64,000 nucleotides of DNA. Source: Trichoplax adhaerens (lineage: Eukaryota; Placozoa; Uniplacotomia; Trichoplacea; Trichoplacidae). Location of the stretch: positions 5,908,667 to 5,972,666 of the forward strand of contig NW_002060946.1 of assembly GCF_000150275.1 (NCBI RefSeq), written 5' to 3'. Of this stretch, positions 38,977-61,131 are shown piece by piece. Position numbers and translations under genes: made by a program. Below the pieces are notes generated by a model that saw nothing but the letters and a program-made list of their open reading frames with translations, did not search any database and was not told the DNA's origin. The first letter of the stretch is position 1, and the number at the start of each line of letters is the position of its first letter.

Positions 38977-41900
38977 CTACAGAAATAAATCAATACGTTA
39001 TCATATTAAGAAATACTGCATGAATACATTTATATAATATATATTTAATAACGTATACACATTTATCTACAAATGTTGAACCATTAATTAAAATATACAG
39101 GCACATGCATGCTCAACCATAGGTTGTAAATTAGTAAATGCAATTTACTAATTATGTTTCAATTGAATATTTCATAATACAGTTGAGTATTTTGTTATAA
39201 CTGACATAAAGTTGTAACTATTGTAAAGTTGTATAACAGTGAACATTGTAATCACAATTATTTGGCTAAGCATTTAACTCTCGGAATTGTTATTTAGTAT
39301 TAGATACGTACTGTAATATACGAACTCATTATATGCCATCTTAAGTAATTTCCTATGACTGGCATGAAGCCACCTCTGCACTAATTGTGTAGAATTGCGA
39401 TTGTACTAATGATGTGAATTAGACTAGAAATTTAGTAGCTACGGCAACAATTATATCATAATCATAATGGCTGATAATAGTAAGTAGCTCGCTTCCATTT
39501 TCATTGAACTTAGTCAAAATATCGATAGATCTCGCATAGAATACCTTTCTAATAATATAATATGCAAATTTAAACTAGTGGAACATTGAGTACCTTTATC
39601 AGCTCTTTCTAAGAGAATTAATCACAGATTGACTATTTTAAAAAAATTGCTTTCATAGTATACAATAATGTATATAGCAAGGTTAAGAGAAAAATGATAT
39701 TTTGAATATCTCCATACTTAAGCACATTTATATCTCTTTATTACTTTTCAGATTCTGATGCAAAGCTGATAAATTCATAAAAACGTTCCCTAACAGTAGC
39801 ATACTACTTAGTGCTACAGGTAATAAACCAGCACCAATATAATGCTATGCATAGCTCATTTAATGACCTATGGGCTCCTTCATAAACCCATAATGCAGCC
39901 AATGTTGGTTATTAAATCTTAGAAAAAACCATACTACAAATCATTACGTACACTATAAGAGCTAGGAAGTGAAGTATTTTAGCACCATCATCGAAATAAG
40001 ATAGTTTTGCAATAACTTTATGTACAATAACATCTTATGTTTTAATTAAATAATTATAATGCTATTTCGTGCATATTATAAAATCTCAAATTTACTTCCC
40101 ATTCAGTATTACATAATAGGGACGGTTAAATTTTCTGCTAGATTTGAACTATAGATATACAGCCCTTCCTTAGCAGGATAAAATTAGTACTTCTGCAATG
40201 TATTGTACAGCGTAGAAATAAATATATGCTACTAATTTATGGCGCAGACACAAATAAATAAACAAGAACAGCAATTAATCATCTAACTTACTAAATAATT
40301 CATTAATTATATAGGTATATGTCACAATTTCACTTCTGCGACAAGGTAACATACAGTAAAAGCCTATAAGTAGCTACTGACTTAAGCGCCCTTTTACTTA
40401 ACGTTAAACACACACAGCAAAAGACTGTAAAGATGAAGCTTTTATTAGCAAAGATACATCTACAACTTTTTACCACCCTCTCAACTCAAATGTTCCCGTT
40501 TATATAGGAACCGTCTAATTTGTAAATAACAACAGTATTATTATTATACCCTACTAGGAGAATCATCTCGAACTAAGATGCTCCTTACATAGCTTTTCTA
40601 TCAGTAAATATTTTGAATCTCTTACGCATACTTAATCTTAATCTAAGCTCGTAGGTTGTCTAATTTAACTATCATCAACTAGAACTTGAATCATCCTACT
40701 GCTATCTATCACACAATAACAATCAATATCAAATATGTAATGAACTATTACAAACAATATCTACGTTAAGGCATTACTTATCTTACCTAGCACTACAAAT
40801 ATGGATATTCTCCATACTAGCTACTACTGTACTTATTAAACTATCCTAATGACAAGGCAACACCGTAACAGTATACTACCTATATTACAAATATAAATTA
40901 GTTCTAAACAATTTTATGATACTGTAATACTAGACTACATTAAGAAGCTATGATCAAACTTGCAATAAATGCAATGAATGATTACGTACATCGTAGAAAT
41001 GTTGCAATTTTTGTTATTCATTATATTGCCTGAGGCAACACTTTAAGCTATTGTCTCAATAAATAAGACTAAAATTAAATGACTTGAATGGATGATAGCA
41101 GTTATATAGTAGTAAAGTTAAAATGTAGCGAAATTTTTTTGATAAAACTATTTCTTATAACTTCACAGGAATAAATACTAATAAACGTAATTATTTTAAT
41201 AGTAGAAGCTCTCTATTCGCACACTTTGACTTATGAGCCTATCTGCAATAATCTACAGTATTCTATCGACTGCTGAAGTTGTAGTATTATAGTAAAGCTA
41301 CACATTAGATGCGAATTCATTATATAATTATCAATCCAGACTACGATCCTGGCTCACTTACGTTGCTAAACAAAATGTTGTTTGCTACTATAATTTGATT
41401 AGAAATTTTATATCTTTAGTGTTCTTGTTAGCTAGTCTACGTTGTTTTTATTCTTCCTCTCGCTAAAGTAGTTAATCTAGGAATTGGAGCGATGAAATTA
41501 GAGTAGCCGTTTAGCAATTGCAATCAATTTGACAATATTACTACTTATAGTAAGTTAGGATTATTTAACATTATCCTGTTTACTTAATTATTCGGGCAGA
41601 AAACTTGGAGATAACAATTAATGAATCAAAAATAACAATCCTATGTATGATTACTCATCATAATCTCGTCTCTGTGGTTTTATATTAGTTTTGACGAATT
41701 TTTTTTCTTTCGATGCCGCAAGGTATAAAATTTTATTCTACGAACACATTCATAGTCTATGGATACATATTTATTAACAATGCTCAAATGGTTGTCAATA
41801 TCTATTCTTACTGACCAACATAGACTAATCTATTAAAATTATAATATATAATGATCAAAGAGATTCTATTTTGTAACCCAATGATGTTATCTAGTTACGA

Positions 41901-43129
41901 TCTATTGAATAAGAAAACTTGCACCTAAAGATGTTAATAGATTAAACTATCACTTCCATCTAGTATTTTCATCAATAAACATTAATTTAATATTGCAATT
42001 TATTAGATTATTCTTTATCTTATCCACTTTTATTCCATATTATTTATGATTCATAAAGTCACATTAAAAGGAAATAATGCATAATGATTCTCTTGTTATA
42101 CGCCCATGTCTATTGTTTAAATTTGATTTTCATCCTTATATAACTAATGATGATTTAATTTCGTCATGATGAGATACAGATATTAAAGAATTCACAGTAC
42201 AATAAGAGCTTTAAGAAATTATTGTATGTAGATAGTTAAGATACTCTTTAGATCCTCCTATCCTTTCAATCTATTTTATACTGATTTGAGGTCTGTAATA
42301 TCATTGAATGGCTCATTTTACAATAGAGAATGGGAATGTAATAACTAAGGAAATCATTTCGATGACGCCTGTAGGTCAGGTAGGTTAGTTCCTATTTTCT
42401 TTGATCTATTCCCTACCGCTTATATATCCCATTATCACGCCGTAAAGATATTAAATCATGTAGACGCGTAAAGCAACTATACAAAGATCAGACAGATAGC
42501 TTAGAAGATTGGAACACTTGTAGCAAATTTTGTTGCTTTAGTCGTTTTATTTTGCAGGATTGATAGGTTTGAATGGAATTATTGTCGTCAAACTACGATA
42601 ATACGTCGATAGAATGTTGACCAATTTGTGAAATGAGTTTGAGATGCGATAGATAGATGGTCATTAAGCTAGATTCGACGTATTTCTAATTTAAACTCTG
42701 GATATAACAGAAATTTCCGAAAGAGATAACCAGACTTGCTTATGAACTACATATCCTTATATAAGAGCGATAAAGGGGATTCAATTTCTAGTTTAAACTA
42801 TGACTGTTCATAATCACGAATAAATATATTAATAGTCTGAAGACGTAGAGATATCAATTGGGATAATATTCAATTATACTAAACACGAAACGATGGTTAC
42901 AACTTGATTATAGGTCAACTTACGCTTTTAATTGAAAATAAATGCCGTTATCATGCAAATAATTTCATTGTGATACTTTCTTAAATATATATTCTATTAC
43001 TAAGACAAATAATACCGTCAATTTTCTCTGCAATATAGTTAATCATCAATAATTTCTTAGGTATATTTCCAAAGTTTACTTAAATTTGAGTGCAGTTCAA
43101 TTTAATTTGTCAATAACAATCAACTAATC

Positions 43130-43565
43130 CCAAATTAAAATTTAGATTACATGATATGTTAATCTTATTTGACTACCATTTATTAATTAGAGTGAAAGAT
43201 GGCATCGGTTAGATGGTAATTAAATTCTGTATGTCTCAATCGCCATGGATAAATGTATAACTAACTTCTTAATATAAAGTTTGAATTTTATTATTGTGAT
43301 TTCAATGCCCGTATTAAAACGCAATCTACCGTAAATTCAGATTCAGTCGCAAATCGAAGTTTAAATTAAATGTGCTAATCTCATTTGACTGCATTATATT
43401 AATTCTCGTAAATAATGGCATCGGTTAATCGGTAATCAAGTTCTGTAGACCGCAATCAGCATAGATAGTTATATAACTAACTTCTTAATGTAAAGTTTAA
43501 ATTTTATTATTATTGGACTTTAATGCTCATATGAAAACGTAATCAACCATAAATTCAGATTCAAT
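43130..43565 (+). repeat. Two-copy tandem repeat, period about 217 bp
   Basis: Units at about 43130-43345 and 43346-43565 share ATGGCATCGGTTA (43199 and 43416), ACTAACTTCTTAAT, TTTTATTATT and TAAATTCAGATTCA segments in order. It is noncoding and moderately diverged. Confidence 0.75.
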
Positions 43566-45554
43566 CATAAAATAAATCCTGCAAGAATAGAAACATCTTT
43601 TATTAACACTTGAAAAATTAAGTTATATCCTATAATCGTTAACGCTAACTTCTATGGTCTTGACTTTCTAAACTGCTAACAACCGTGAAGTTCAATCTAA
43701 ATAAGTAACGAAATATCTTGTAAATTTAGTTACTTTTTAATTGTCATGATGGTGTTGAAATTGTTAGCCATATCTAAACCAATTTTTCTATCGTCTCTTT
43801 TAACTCGAACTCATTTTGCGATCAGCATAAATTATAGTTGTATAATATCAAAATCGAATTTGTTTACTTTATCATCTATTACAAAATAATTTTTATGGAA
43901 TAACACGAGAAGGGTTTTGTTTATTGTCTGTATGAATAGTTTAAGAACAAAGAATGAGGATGATGTTAAAATGTCTCGAAATAAAGCTCAATTTGAAGCA
44001 CCTCTTACTGTTCAGTTAAAACTACTATCTATAATATTTCTCTATTGGATCCAATTTAATTCTGTAATTAAGTTAAATCTTTAATTTAGTTTGCGTTCTT
44101 GCTACTATTAGAGAAATTTCTCTTGCTTTTTACGGCATTTATTTGAATTACTATTCGAACTTTAACACTATATTTGTTATCTTCTTAATTATTATTTCTT
44201 ATTTTCTGATTAAGAAATTATTATCAAACCAGGTCTTTTCGTAGAATATTTCTAGCCTAGACCTTATCATTCGCGATGATAAAAAATTTACTAAAATAAC
44301 AGACATTGCCGTGGCTGTGCAGGGAAATGCCACTTGTTTTTACTAGTATAAAAGAGAAATGATGAAAGATATAGGGCTTTTGCATTTTATTGTAAAATAA
44401 TTAGATAAAATTGCATGATTTACCGAGTTGATTTCAGGCATTTAATTTTGATTACTAGGCTAGCTCTGCAGCATCGTATTAATTTAGTTAATATGACTCA
44501 GAAATAAATCTACTGTATTCGTATAAGTGAATATTATTTCATACATAGTATTCATAATTTACAAATTGATTGTTTGCAAAGACTATAAAATTAGATATTC
44601 TTCAACGCCATTTTATTTATGGCGATTAGTCATTATTCAGGAATAATCGCAATTTATTAAATTGGCCACCTACTATGTTATCAATAAAGATTCTATTAGT
44701 AATTAATGGGCTTTCTAAAGCACCAGTTTCACGATAAATCATTTAGAACGCAACGGGTGCCGTATCAAGGAACAAGGACTCGAATTAAGCTGATCACTTT
44801 CAGGTTCTCCTAGATATCTACTCTTATACTATGAACAAACAAAAGATCATTAAAGTTACTTATACTGCCGCCATTGCCGTTAAACTTGAGCACTAATGTA
44901 ACTGCTCTCATTAAAAATTTCATGGTCCAAAGAGTCAAGCAAGCGAAACAGAAAGTCTATTAACATACGTAATATTAATGTTAAGACAAATATATCCAAT
45001 CTGAAATAGTTTTAAAACTTAAATTCCAATGAAATAGATCATTTTTCAAATTAAAGAAAATCGTCAGTTATGAGATCATTCTGTATCATTTATTTAACGA
45101 TCCAATAAACATAGTTAATGCAACTGATGTCGATTAAATCATATAGAAATGAAATAAAAAATGGTCCTGTTCAACTGATCTTTTCAGTATAAGTGAAGAT
45201 GCGAGTTGCCGCATTACATTAACACTATAGCATGAGTGAATATCGAAAGGGTATTTTGAAATGGCATCGGTTACAAATAATAATTAGGAATACGGCAGTA
45301 AAGCGCACATATCGAATAATTCGCAGAATAGCCCTCATAAATAGTAAAGTTAACCTTTAAAATTTACCCAGCGTATTTTAAAATTGATCCGGCTCTTTCA
45401 GAATTAAGGAAAGGCCCCGTATTAAAGATAGCTCGTAAAGTACAAAAGTAAGAGCACTGGTATCTTATAATGCGTATATATTAATAGAGATAAAATTATA
45501 TATCTCCATTTTTCTCGTAAGCGAGGGATTATATAATTATCTATTAAAAATTAC

Positions 45555-45822
45555 GCGAGGAAATTCAAACTGTTCGCTATCTACAGTATTTCTCGTACAA
45601 CATTATTTCATTTTTAAATTTTTTGTTGCATTATTGTATCCTGCCCTTTTGAGTTAATTAATAACTAATTAGAACAATTTTCACGACATTTTCATGACTG
45701 TCTATTTTCTGTTATTACTTATTCATTGATAAGATGAGATTATACTAGTCATCGCCATGCGAGGAAACTCAAATTGTTAGCTATCTACTTCTCGTATTAT
45801 TTCATTTTTTTTAATTTTTTGC
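45555..45822 (+). repeat. Pair of direct repeats about 204 bp apart
   Basis: A stretch of about 70 bp (GCGAGGAAAYTCAAAYTGTT, CTATCTAC, TTCTCGTA, TTATTTCATTTTT) occurs at 45555-45628 and again at 45759-45822. It lies just downstream, on the minus strand, of the orphan signal-peptide exon. Confidence 0.7.
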
Positions 45823-45943
45823 TAAAGCCTCTCTATTCTATTACTGTTCTTTTAATCACATCCAAAGCACTATTACTCTATCTCTATCATCACTGAACTA
45901 TTCATCCCGTTATCAATTCGATTTTAATTAAAATGAATCTAAC

Positions 45944-46013
45944 CTTGACCAGCCATAGCGGTGATGACCAAGAAAGTTAGGAAACAGCCATATAGCTTGA
46001 TCGAATCAGCCAT
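45944..46013 (-). CDS. Orphan first exon encoding a signal peptide
   Basis: An ATG at 46013 opens a 23-codon exon with a classic secretion signal: MADSIKLYGCF, then a LTFLVITAMAG hydrophobic core. It ends in phase 1 at a GTTAGA donor (45943-45938). A possible next exon at 44860-44904 (minus) is phase-compatible and would continue AVTLVLKFNGNGGSI. The exon could alternatively be the missing start of aGPCR-2, whose first known exon has the matching phase, but that would need an unusually long intron or undetected exons. The parent gene is not identified. Confidence 0.45.
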
Positions 46014-48856
46014 TTTGATATTATCAAGGAATGGAATAATGGACGAGGTAAAAAATCGACCAAATTAATGCTGTTACGTTTAGTTAATGAGCTTACGACA
46101 ATGACTAAATTAGCTAGAACAATAAAATAAATGATGTCCAGACATCCAATCCTATAGGAATTGCTCTTTGTTACTATAGTAACAGAGCTGAGTAATCTTC
46201 ACTCAAGACATCATCATTATAATGATGATGGTTGTATTAATGCCTTAATTCACAGGAAATAATCATTCAGAATAACTTTATTCTACTTCATTAACTAGCC
46301 TTATTTTATTTATATTAACTAACTCCTTAATAAAGAAGATAAACATATCATTTTATGTTGTTTTCGCTTATATGAAATTATTTTACTGGATGAAAGCTGA
46401 AATGACCTTTGATAAGTATCTAACATTCTAGATAGTGCAGTATCTTATCTAATCTTATAGAGCTTATTTTTAATTTATTATTATATTATATGCCTGAATT
46501 AACAATTTATAGAATATCGTTTTGTGAATTAATATTTTATAATTTCGTATAATCTATCTTGACTAGAACGATATAAACTGTTTTGCTTCAAAAGGCTTTA
46601 AAAAATAATTCAAATGATATCAAATAGAATCTTGTTAAGGATATTTCTACTGTAGTCATTACTATTTACCATTAATTTTATTTGGTTACACTATTTTCAA
46701 AGTAATCTTCGATTTTCACTATAATTTTTGGACTTTTTAGCGATGTCACTTGACACTCTCAATTAAATTATATTTTCATTTTCAAACCAAGGCGCATAAT
46801 ATTTGAGAACATTCACCAAATAGTATTTGACTTTCCCACGTCTTTAGACTTATGTAAACTAATTACCAATTCAAATGAGATATAAGCTAGAATCATTCAA
46901 TTATTCTCAGACTTTGTTATTTATTTCTATTCTGCTATAGTAGAAACTTAAAATAGTACCCAGTCCTAATTGCTTTAATTACTAATGTAGATGACGTAAA
47001 TTATCATCGTTCTTGTTTATATATTCATGCATGTCTAAAGAATCTATTAACCCTTAAAACTCCGCATTAGCTCCAAAGATATTCTGTTATACTATATTAG
47101 AACTTGTTCACATGAAAACTTTAGACTCATTATTTGCATACTTACTTAAATAAATATTGAATTCATAAAATCGCCAATAAACAATTTGGCGTCCTTGTTT
47201 AAAATATTGATCTCTATTTATCTATTATGGCCCTTCAATATCGCCAATTTTTTTTCCAAGATGCTCAATTTTATTGTCGTCATAAATTCGTATATCCCTT
47301 TCAATTCATTTTATATGCTATTTGAATTTACTGCTGATACATAGCAGATAGCAACTACCGATCGTTGTTGATATCCACTATCATTGATATTAAGTTTCCA
47401 TTTAATTTAATGAAATAATGTTATAAAATTGATATTATTTTCCGTTCATTAAATTCAAATAATCCTTTGCTCAAACATTCATGAAGAGTTCTATTTCCAT
47501 TATTCTAGTCTCATGAAAGGTCTATTTTAATCTGATTATCATCATTAATAAATTTTCTGATGAACAAACTCAACAATAGCTGAATATTAAACCGTACTCT
47601 CGTATTTCTCAAATTAGGATCGAAATCTGAGCTATCTGTTGTAATTTATAAATTCTAGTGGGAATTTGCCATCTAGCCAATAGCATATTTTAATTAGAAT
47701 TCTATCGATTGATCTTTAAGCTAATCTTTATCTTTAATATCAGCTAATTATGAAGCGAATTCTGACTTTATAACCTAGGACTATTTAGCCCGATAGCTCC
47801 CCCTGATGTATAGCATATTAGTACGTGTATTGATAAGTACATTAAGTTTCCGTTATATTTAGCAAAGTAAGATAGAGGAACCAATCGTCAATTGTTACAT
47901 TTCTTGCTTGATAACAAAAGTAAAATACGAATTTATATTTAATATTTCACAGTAGGCATTAAAGTCTTTCACTACGGTAAAAGTTTGTCGTCATAACAGT
48001 TATGACAATAGTAATAATTTGAAAATAATAAAAATATTAACGAGGTGCCAATCAATTAATAATTAAATGGTGTTTCAAGGTAAGGAAGTAATTCTAATTG
48101 TAATGAAACATTCAATATTCTGTATTAGCTCCAATCGTTTGTTTCCATTTTTGTAATAGCACCGATGATTGGAATATGTTTTGAGCTTGTTCTTTATAGT
48201 TTTAAAAGCAATTTAATGCAACAGAAATGGTTTCGTCCTTACGTACAAATTTATCTTAAACTGATTCATTCTGAACTTAAATGATTTTGTTATCATTTCT
48301 ATTCATCAACTCTAATAAAGCGTAGATAAGAACGGTATAATAATATTAGTTTAAATAGAGCTACGTCTACCTCACATCCGAGACGATTACAGGCAATTAC
48401 TGCTAGTTAAGAAATTGTTTTCATGTGCGTTAATGATTTCCAAATAAAAGCTTGCTATCGCTATCAAAAGCTACAACTAGTTTAATCAAGCAATTTTAAC
48501 ACTATTTTTATAGATGGCCGATAGCTAAGTATGATTGTACTACATTTATTGTACTGCACTGTTGAATACATTTTTTACCTAGTTTAATAATGAAAATTTG
48601 ATTATTCAGCTGTATGGTTTAAGACACTAATATAATAATACAAAGTGAAATATTAATATGCTTCAAAAATAGACTATGGTATAATAATAGTTAACAATCA
48701 ATCCTTTCTGATCTGTTCAACTACGTAAGTTTTTAAGTTTGTCAGCTAATTGTGTGGTATTGACAAGTTAGTACTTATTAAATAACCTAAAGTAGAATTA
48801 ATACATTGAGTTTGGTTATTCGAGCGAGCATTCAAGTTGCAAGAGCTGCTTACTGA
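46014..48856. other. AT-rich intergenic stretch, nothing recognised
   Basis: I saw no exon with family motifs, RNA gene or repeat array in this 2.8 kb on either strand. Confidence 0.5.
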
Positions 48857-49320
48857 TGTGTGTATCAAGGGGTATTATGGTTTAGCCATAATAACGATAA
48901 TTGTCGCAACTGCTAGACTAGCATCGCTAGATAATATTGTTCTTAAGGATTAATATCCTTAACTATGCATAGTTGTTACCGTTATCTTGTATTGCTGCAC
49001 CGGTAAATGATAAATTAATGTTGTACGGTACAAGTATGTTTATTAGTTAATTGTGTTATACTGAAAAATGATATCTCAAGAATGTTATCGCAATGTTAGA
49101 GAAGTTATGCATATTCATGCCAATGTTAGAGTATATAAATGAGGCGCCTTTACTATCAAAGGGGTTCGAGTGTGAGTTAGTAAGTTGGTTAGTTGTAGTT
49201 AATAAAGGTCGATTTCAACCACCGATAGAAAAGAAAGGAAATTTATAGGTTGTTGTTGGCTCAGCAGAAATTCCGCACGCTTCCGTAAATTCGTAAAGAT
49301 CAAACTGAGTCACAACAATA
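48857..49320 (+). mobile_element. LTR-like or promoter-like segment
   Basis: This segment begins TGTGTATC and ends CACAACA. It contains a doubled CAATGTTAGAG motif (about 49091 and 49121), a TATATAAA box at 49132-49139, a GC-richer stretch (GAGGCGCCTT), and GTTAATAAAGG with AATAAA about 65 bases after the TATA box. A TATA box closely followed by a polyadenylation signal, between TG and CA ends, is the layout of a solo long terminal repeat. No internal coding region, partner repeat or clear target-site duplication was found, so a plain cellular promoter is the alternative. Confidence 0.3.
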
Positions 49321-51387
49321 ATATCAAGGAAATTAATAAATGTTAGTTGACTGTAATAACAGAATTACCATCACTAATTTATCAAGGGAATCCAAGGCAA
49401 TATTATTTTTATTAACTATCTTAATTTGAAAATACTAACAGGGAACTTATCAACAGTTCTCAATATATTTCTATTTATTAAAGGCGCTTTTTTAATATCA
49501 TTTTAGGTTGTGAGTCTGATCATCCAAAATTGTGTAATCAATTAAGGTAGATGAATTTGAGAGATGATCAACATTTAACTATTATAGCAACCAGTTATGA
49601 TTAAGCTTTTCATATACATATAATGCGGATTATCGCTATTCCTGGATGAGTAATATCGATATAAGTTAATCAAATATGCTCAATTTTTCGTGCTTACTAA
49701 TAATTATAATTTGGAAATCTTTCAAAGGCTAAAAATCCTTTTCAGTATTTTTAAAAGCAATAAGCAAGTCATTTATTCAATAATAAGGCGATATGGTAAT
49801 AAGTATTTCTTAATTCATTTACATTTTCGTAGATATGTTGCACAATTTTCAGGTACATGCGAGTATTTAAACAACTATTTGGAAATATACATTAATTATT
49901 GTTGAATAGAATATCCCAACTTAAAACTAGACGGACTATAATTAATTATGTATTTATTAATACAGCTAAATTGGCATCTGTACTTTATTTTCGTTCTTGA
50001 GATAGAAGATAATAAATTTACCGGATTACATTTGGAAGACAGAAATCGATGTTGCAATTGCATTTGCTAGATCAACGATAATTGTATTATGTATTTGTTA
50101 CAATTAATTAACATCTTACTTTTCTCGCAATAGAAATATAATCGAATGAATAATATCTAATTACTTTCATACTGAACCTTACATGGATAGTTATAATAGC
50201 GAATGAAATCGTCATAAAACAGTAATCAGACATTCCACTAGTTATCGCCAAATCTACATAATAGCGGCAAGTATCCCTTGGATTAATAACATGCGCAACC
50301 CAGCAAATAATAATACTGACAGCAAAATATAATCATAAATCACAAAAGTTCTAATTTTATCTCATACTTTACTGGGCACAGTATTAAACGTTATACGGGT
50401 AGCTTATAGTATTAAAAATTTTTCAACTTTGAAATAACAAGGGACTTGGCAATAAACTTTATTGTATTATCAAATAACTTTAGAACGAAAACTAAAATAG
50501 TGCAGAGTGTTCCGTGGGTGGAAATCGGAACTAATATAACTATATTATAAATTTCAGTCAATTTCGAACAATTTTATTAGCTTTAATAAAGCTATAAAAT
50601 TGTAAACAGTTTTTTTGGTTTTGTATCATAAACTCCATATCACCTAAAACTCCTTCCATGATTATATTGTACACTGTACAGTACCAACTTATAGATTCTT
50701 CATTAGGATACAAATGCTGACAGAATCCCTTAACTTTCGGTGATTACAAATCCGATTAAATGAATTTATAGCACAATAGTCAAAACATTATATGATTTGC
50801 TGATGGATACAGGTAGAACTACTGATACAATATATCTATCAATAAATACGGCATTACAGAAGTCCGGTAAAGTAAAAAAATTAGATAGATAATATTTATG
50901 CTGAGAATAGGTGGAGTTGTATCGTAATAACCAAAATTACTGTAAGGTACAATCTGATGCATCATGACCCGATACTCAATTTACAGTATTCAAATTTTGC
51001 AGTTTATACATACATTTATACAAATTAGAGAATCATTCGTGAAGTGCGTTTATAAAATCACACCATGCGTCGGGAATAGGCAAAAATTTAATTTCTGAAC
51101 CAGATGTCTGCGCATTTATGTTATTATCTCGAATTCAGTACCAGTCGCTGCCGATCAATAAAGTACAACTATCAGAGTACAATAATTTCGCTATGATCAA
51201 GCAACACCAAACCACTTTAGGAGTTTGATCATATTCTCAGGTAGACATGTCTATACACTAATATTATTACGTTCATATTGAATGTTGTATCAGGTGGTGC
51301 CAACCAATGTCATATAGCCAGCAACTTCCAAAGTTTTCGAATGTTCAAGCAACAACCCCTACTTCAGAACTTGATCCTTTGAAGTTT
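49321..51387. other. AT-rich region downstream of POLR3A
   Basis: No gene recognised; the 71-codon frame at 49690-49905 has no family motif. Near the POLR3A end, a diverged 40-bp direct repeat (ATCAAGCAACA at about 51197, TTCAAGCAACAA at about 51344) probably lies in the 3' untranslated region. Confidence 0.45.
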
Positions 51388-60129
<8,742 letters not shown>

Positions 60130-60319
60130 TTTTCTTAGCTCATAGCGTTTGCAGCTATACCTGCCCACTGAATATGGTATGTATGATTGATATGGACTGA
60201 ATCTCTTGAAAGAGTACGGTGAATAAATACTAATAATACCGTACACTTTCCAGGTTGATGCTAAAATGAGGTGACACCGAGTGAAATGAAGCTATTTTTC
60301 TACTGGTGGGTGATTCATA

Positions 60320-61095
60320 CTCTACAGTGTACAGTGCACGTTACTATACAGTACTGTACACTGTACACTGTACAGTATACTACAGTACAATGCAAGCCAT
60401 TGAGCTCGCTATCGGTACAAGCCAGACCTGACTACAAGCCATAAAGTTATGAAAAAAACATACAGTACAGTATAGTACTGTAGTGCGCTTTATTAAAAAG
60501 GGTTGACACTACGGTACAGTTCATGCATACTCACTCAGGTCTAGACTACAGTACTACCAGTCGATGGTACGCTACACTGTACCGGGTATAATCGTACAGG
60601 TACCGGTGTCACGAAATTGTACGTCCGTCATGCTGTACTGTACTTCTGCAGTAAGTTCTGCTTCTACTGTACAGTGTACAGTACTATACTGTACAATGTA
60701 CAGTACTGTATATTACACTGTACAGTACTGTACAATACAGTATATAGTATTATATTACATATCACTGTACAGGGTTGTACTGTATGTGGAATTAGGAGAA
60801 ATGACGTTATAATTGAGTTCGTTATTAAGAAAGATTTTACTCGATAGAAATCACAAAATACTGCAGTCAGAAGCAGAAGAAATACAGAAAACATTCGGAG
60901 TAGAGAGAGGAAAGAAAAAACCTTTTCTTTTACCTCTATGATAGTATATAGAGTGTAGTGCGGACACTATTTTGGAAAGCGCATTGTAAGGATCTCACAT
61001 GTTGCTAACGGACAACTGCAAACTTTTCCTTCACGAGACCAGGGACTACGGTACTGTACACTGTACACTGTACACTGTACCGTACAGTACTGTAT
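60320..61095. repeat. Clusters of palindromic GTACAGTAC / TACACTGTA sequence
   Basis: Three dense clusters (about 60321-60395, 60660-60785, 61028-61095) are built from ACTGTACAGT, GTACAGTACTGTAC and TACACTGTACACTG units, which are self-complementary and so read alike on both strands. Smaller pieces lie between them (60460-60485, 60560-60610). Overlapping frames on both strands here are made of Tyr/Cys/Thr/Val-rich nonsense and are not genes. The block starts about 190 bp upstream of the POLR3A start codon. It may be a cruciform-forming repeat or a remnant of an inverted-repeat element. Confidence 0.8.
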
Positions 61096-61131
61096 GCTAA
61101 AATAACCGAAAAACTAGTTCACTAGTATACT

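Larger units (their letters stand above)
38977..45943. other. Largely featureless AT-rich region upstream of aGPCR-2
   Basis: About 7 kb in which I found no convincing exon, apart from a weak candidate at 44860-44904 (minus). On the minus strand CCTATATAAACGGG at about 40497-40510 looks like a TATA box and could mark a start for aGPCR-2, but no matching signal-peptide exon follows it. Tandem repeats inside this stretch are listed separately. Confidence 0.45.

Noticed and set aside
60564-60894. Overlapping frames on both strands of 76-82 codons
   Set aside because: They arise from the palindromic GTACAGTAC repeat, which lacks stops in several frames. Their compositions mirror each other and show no family motif.
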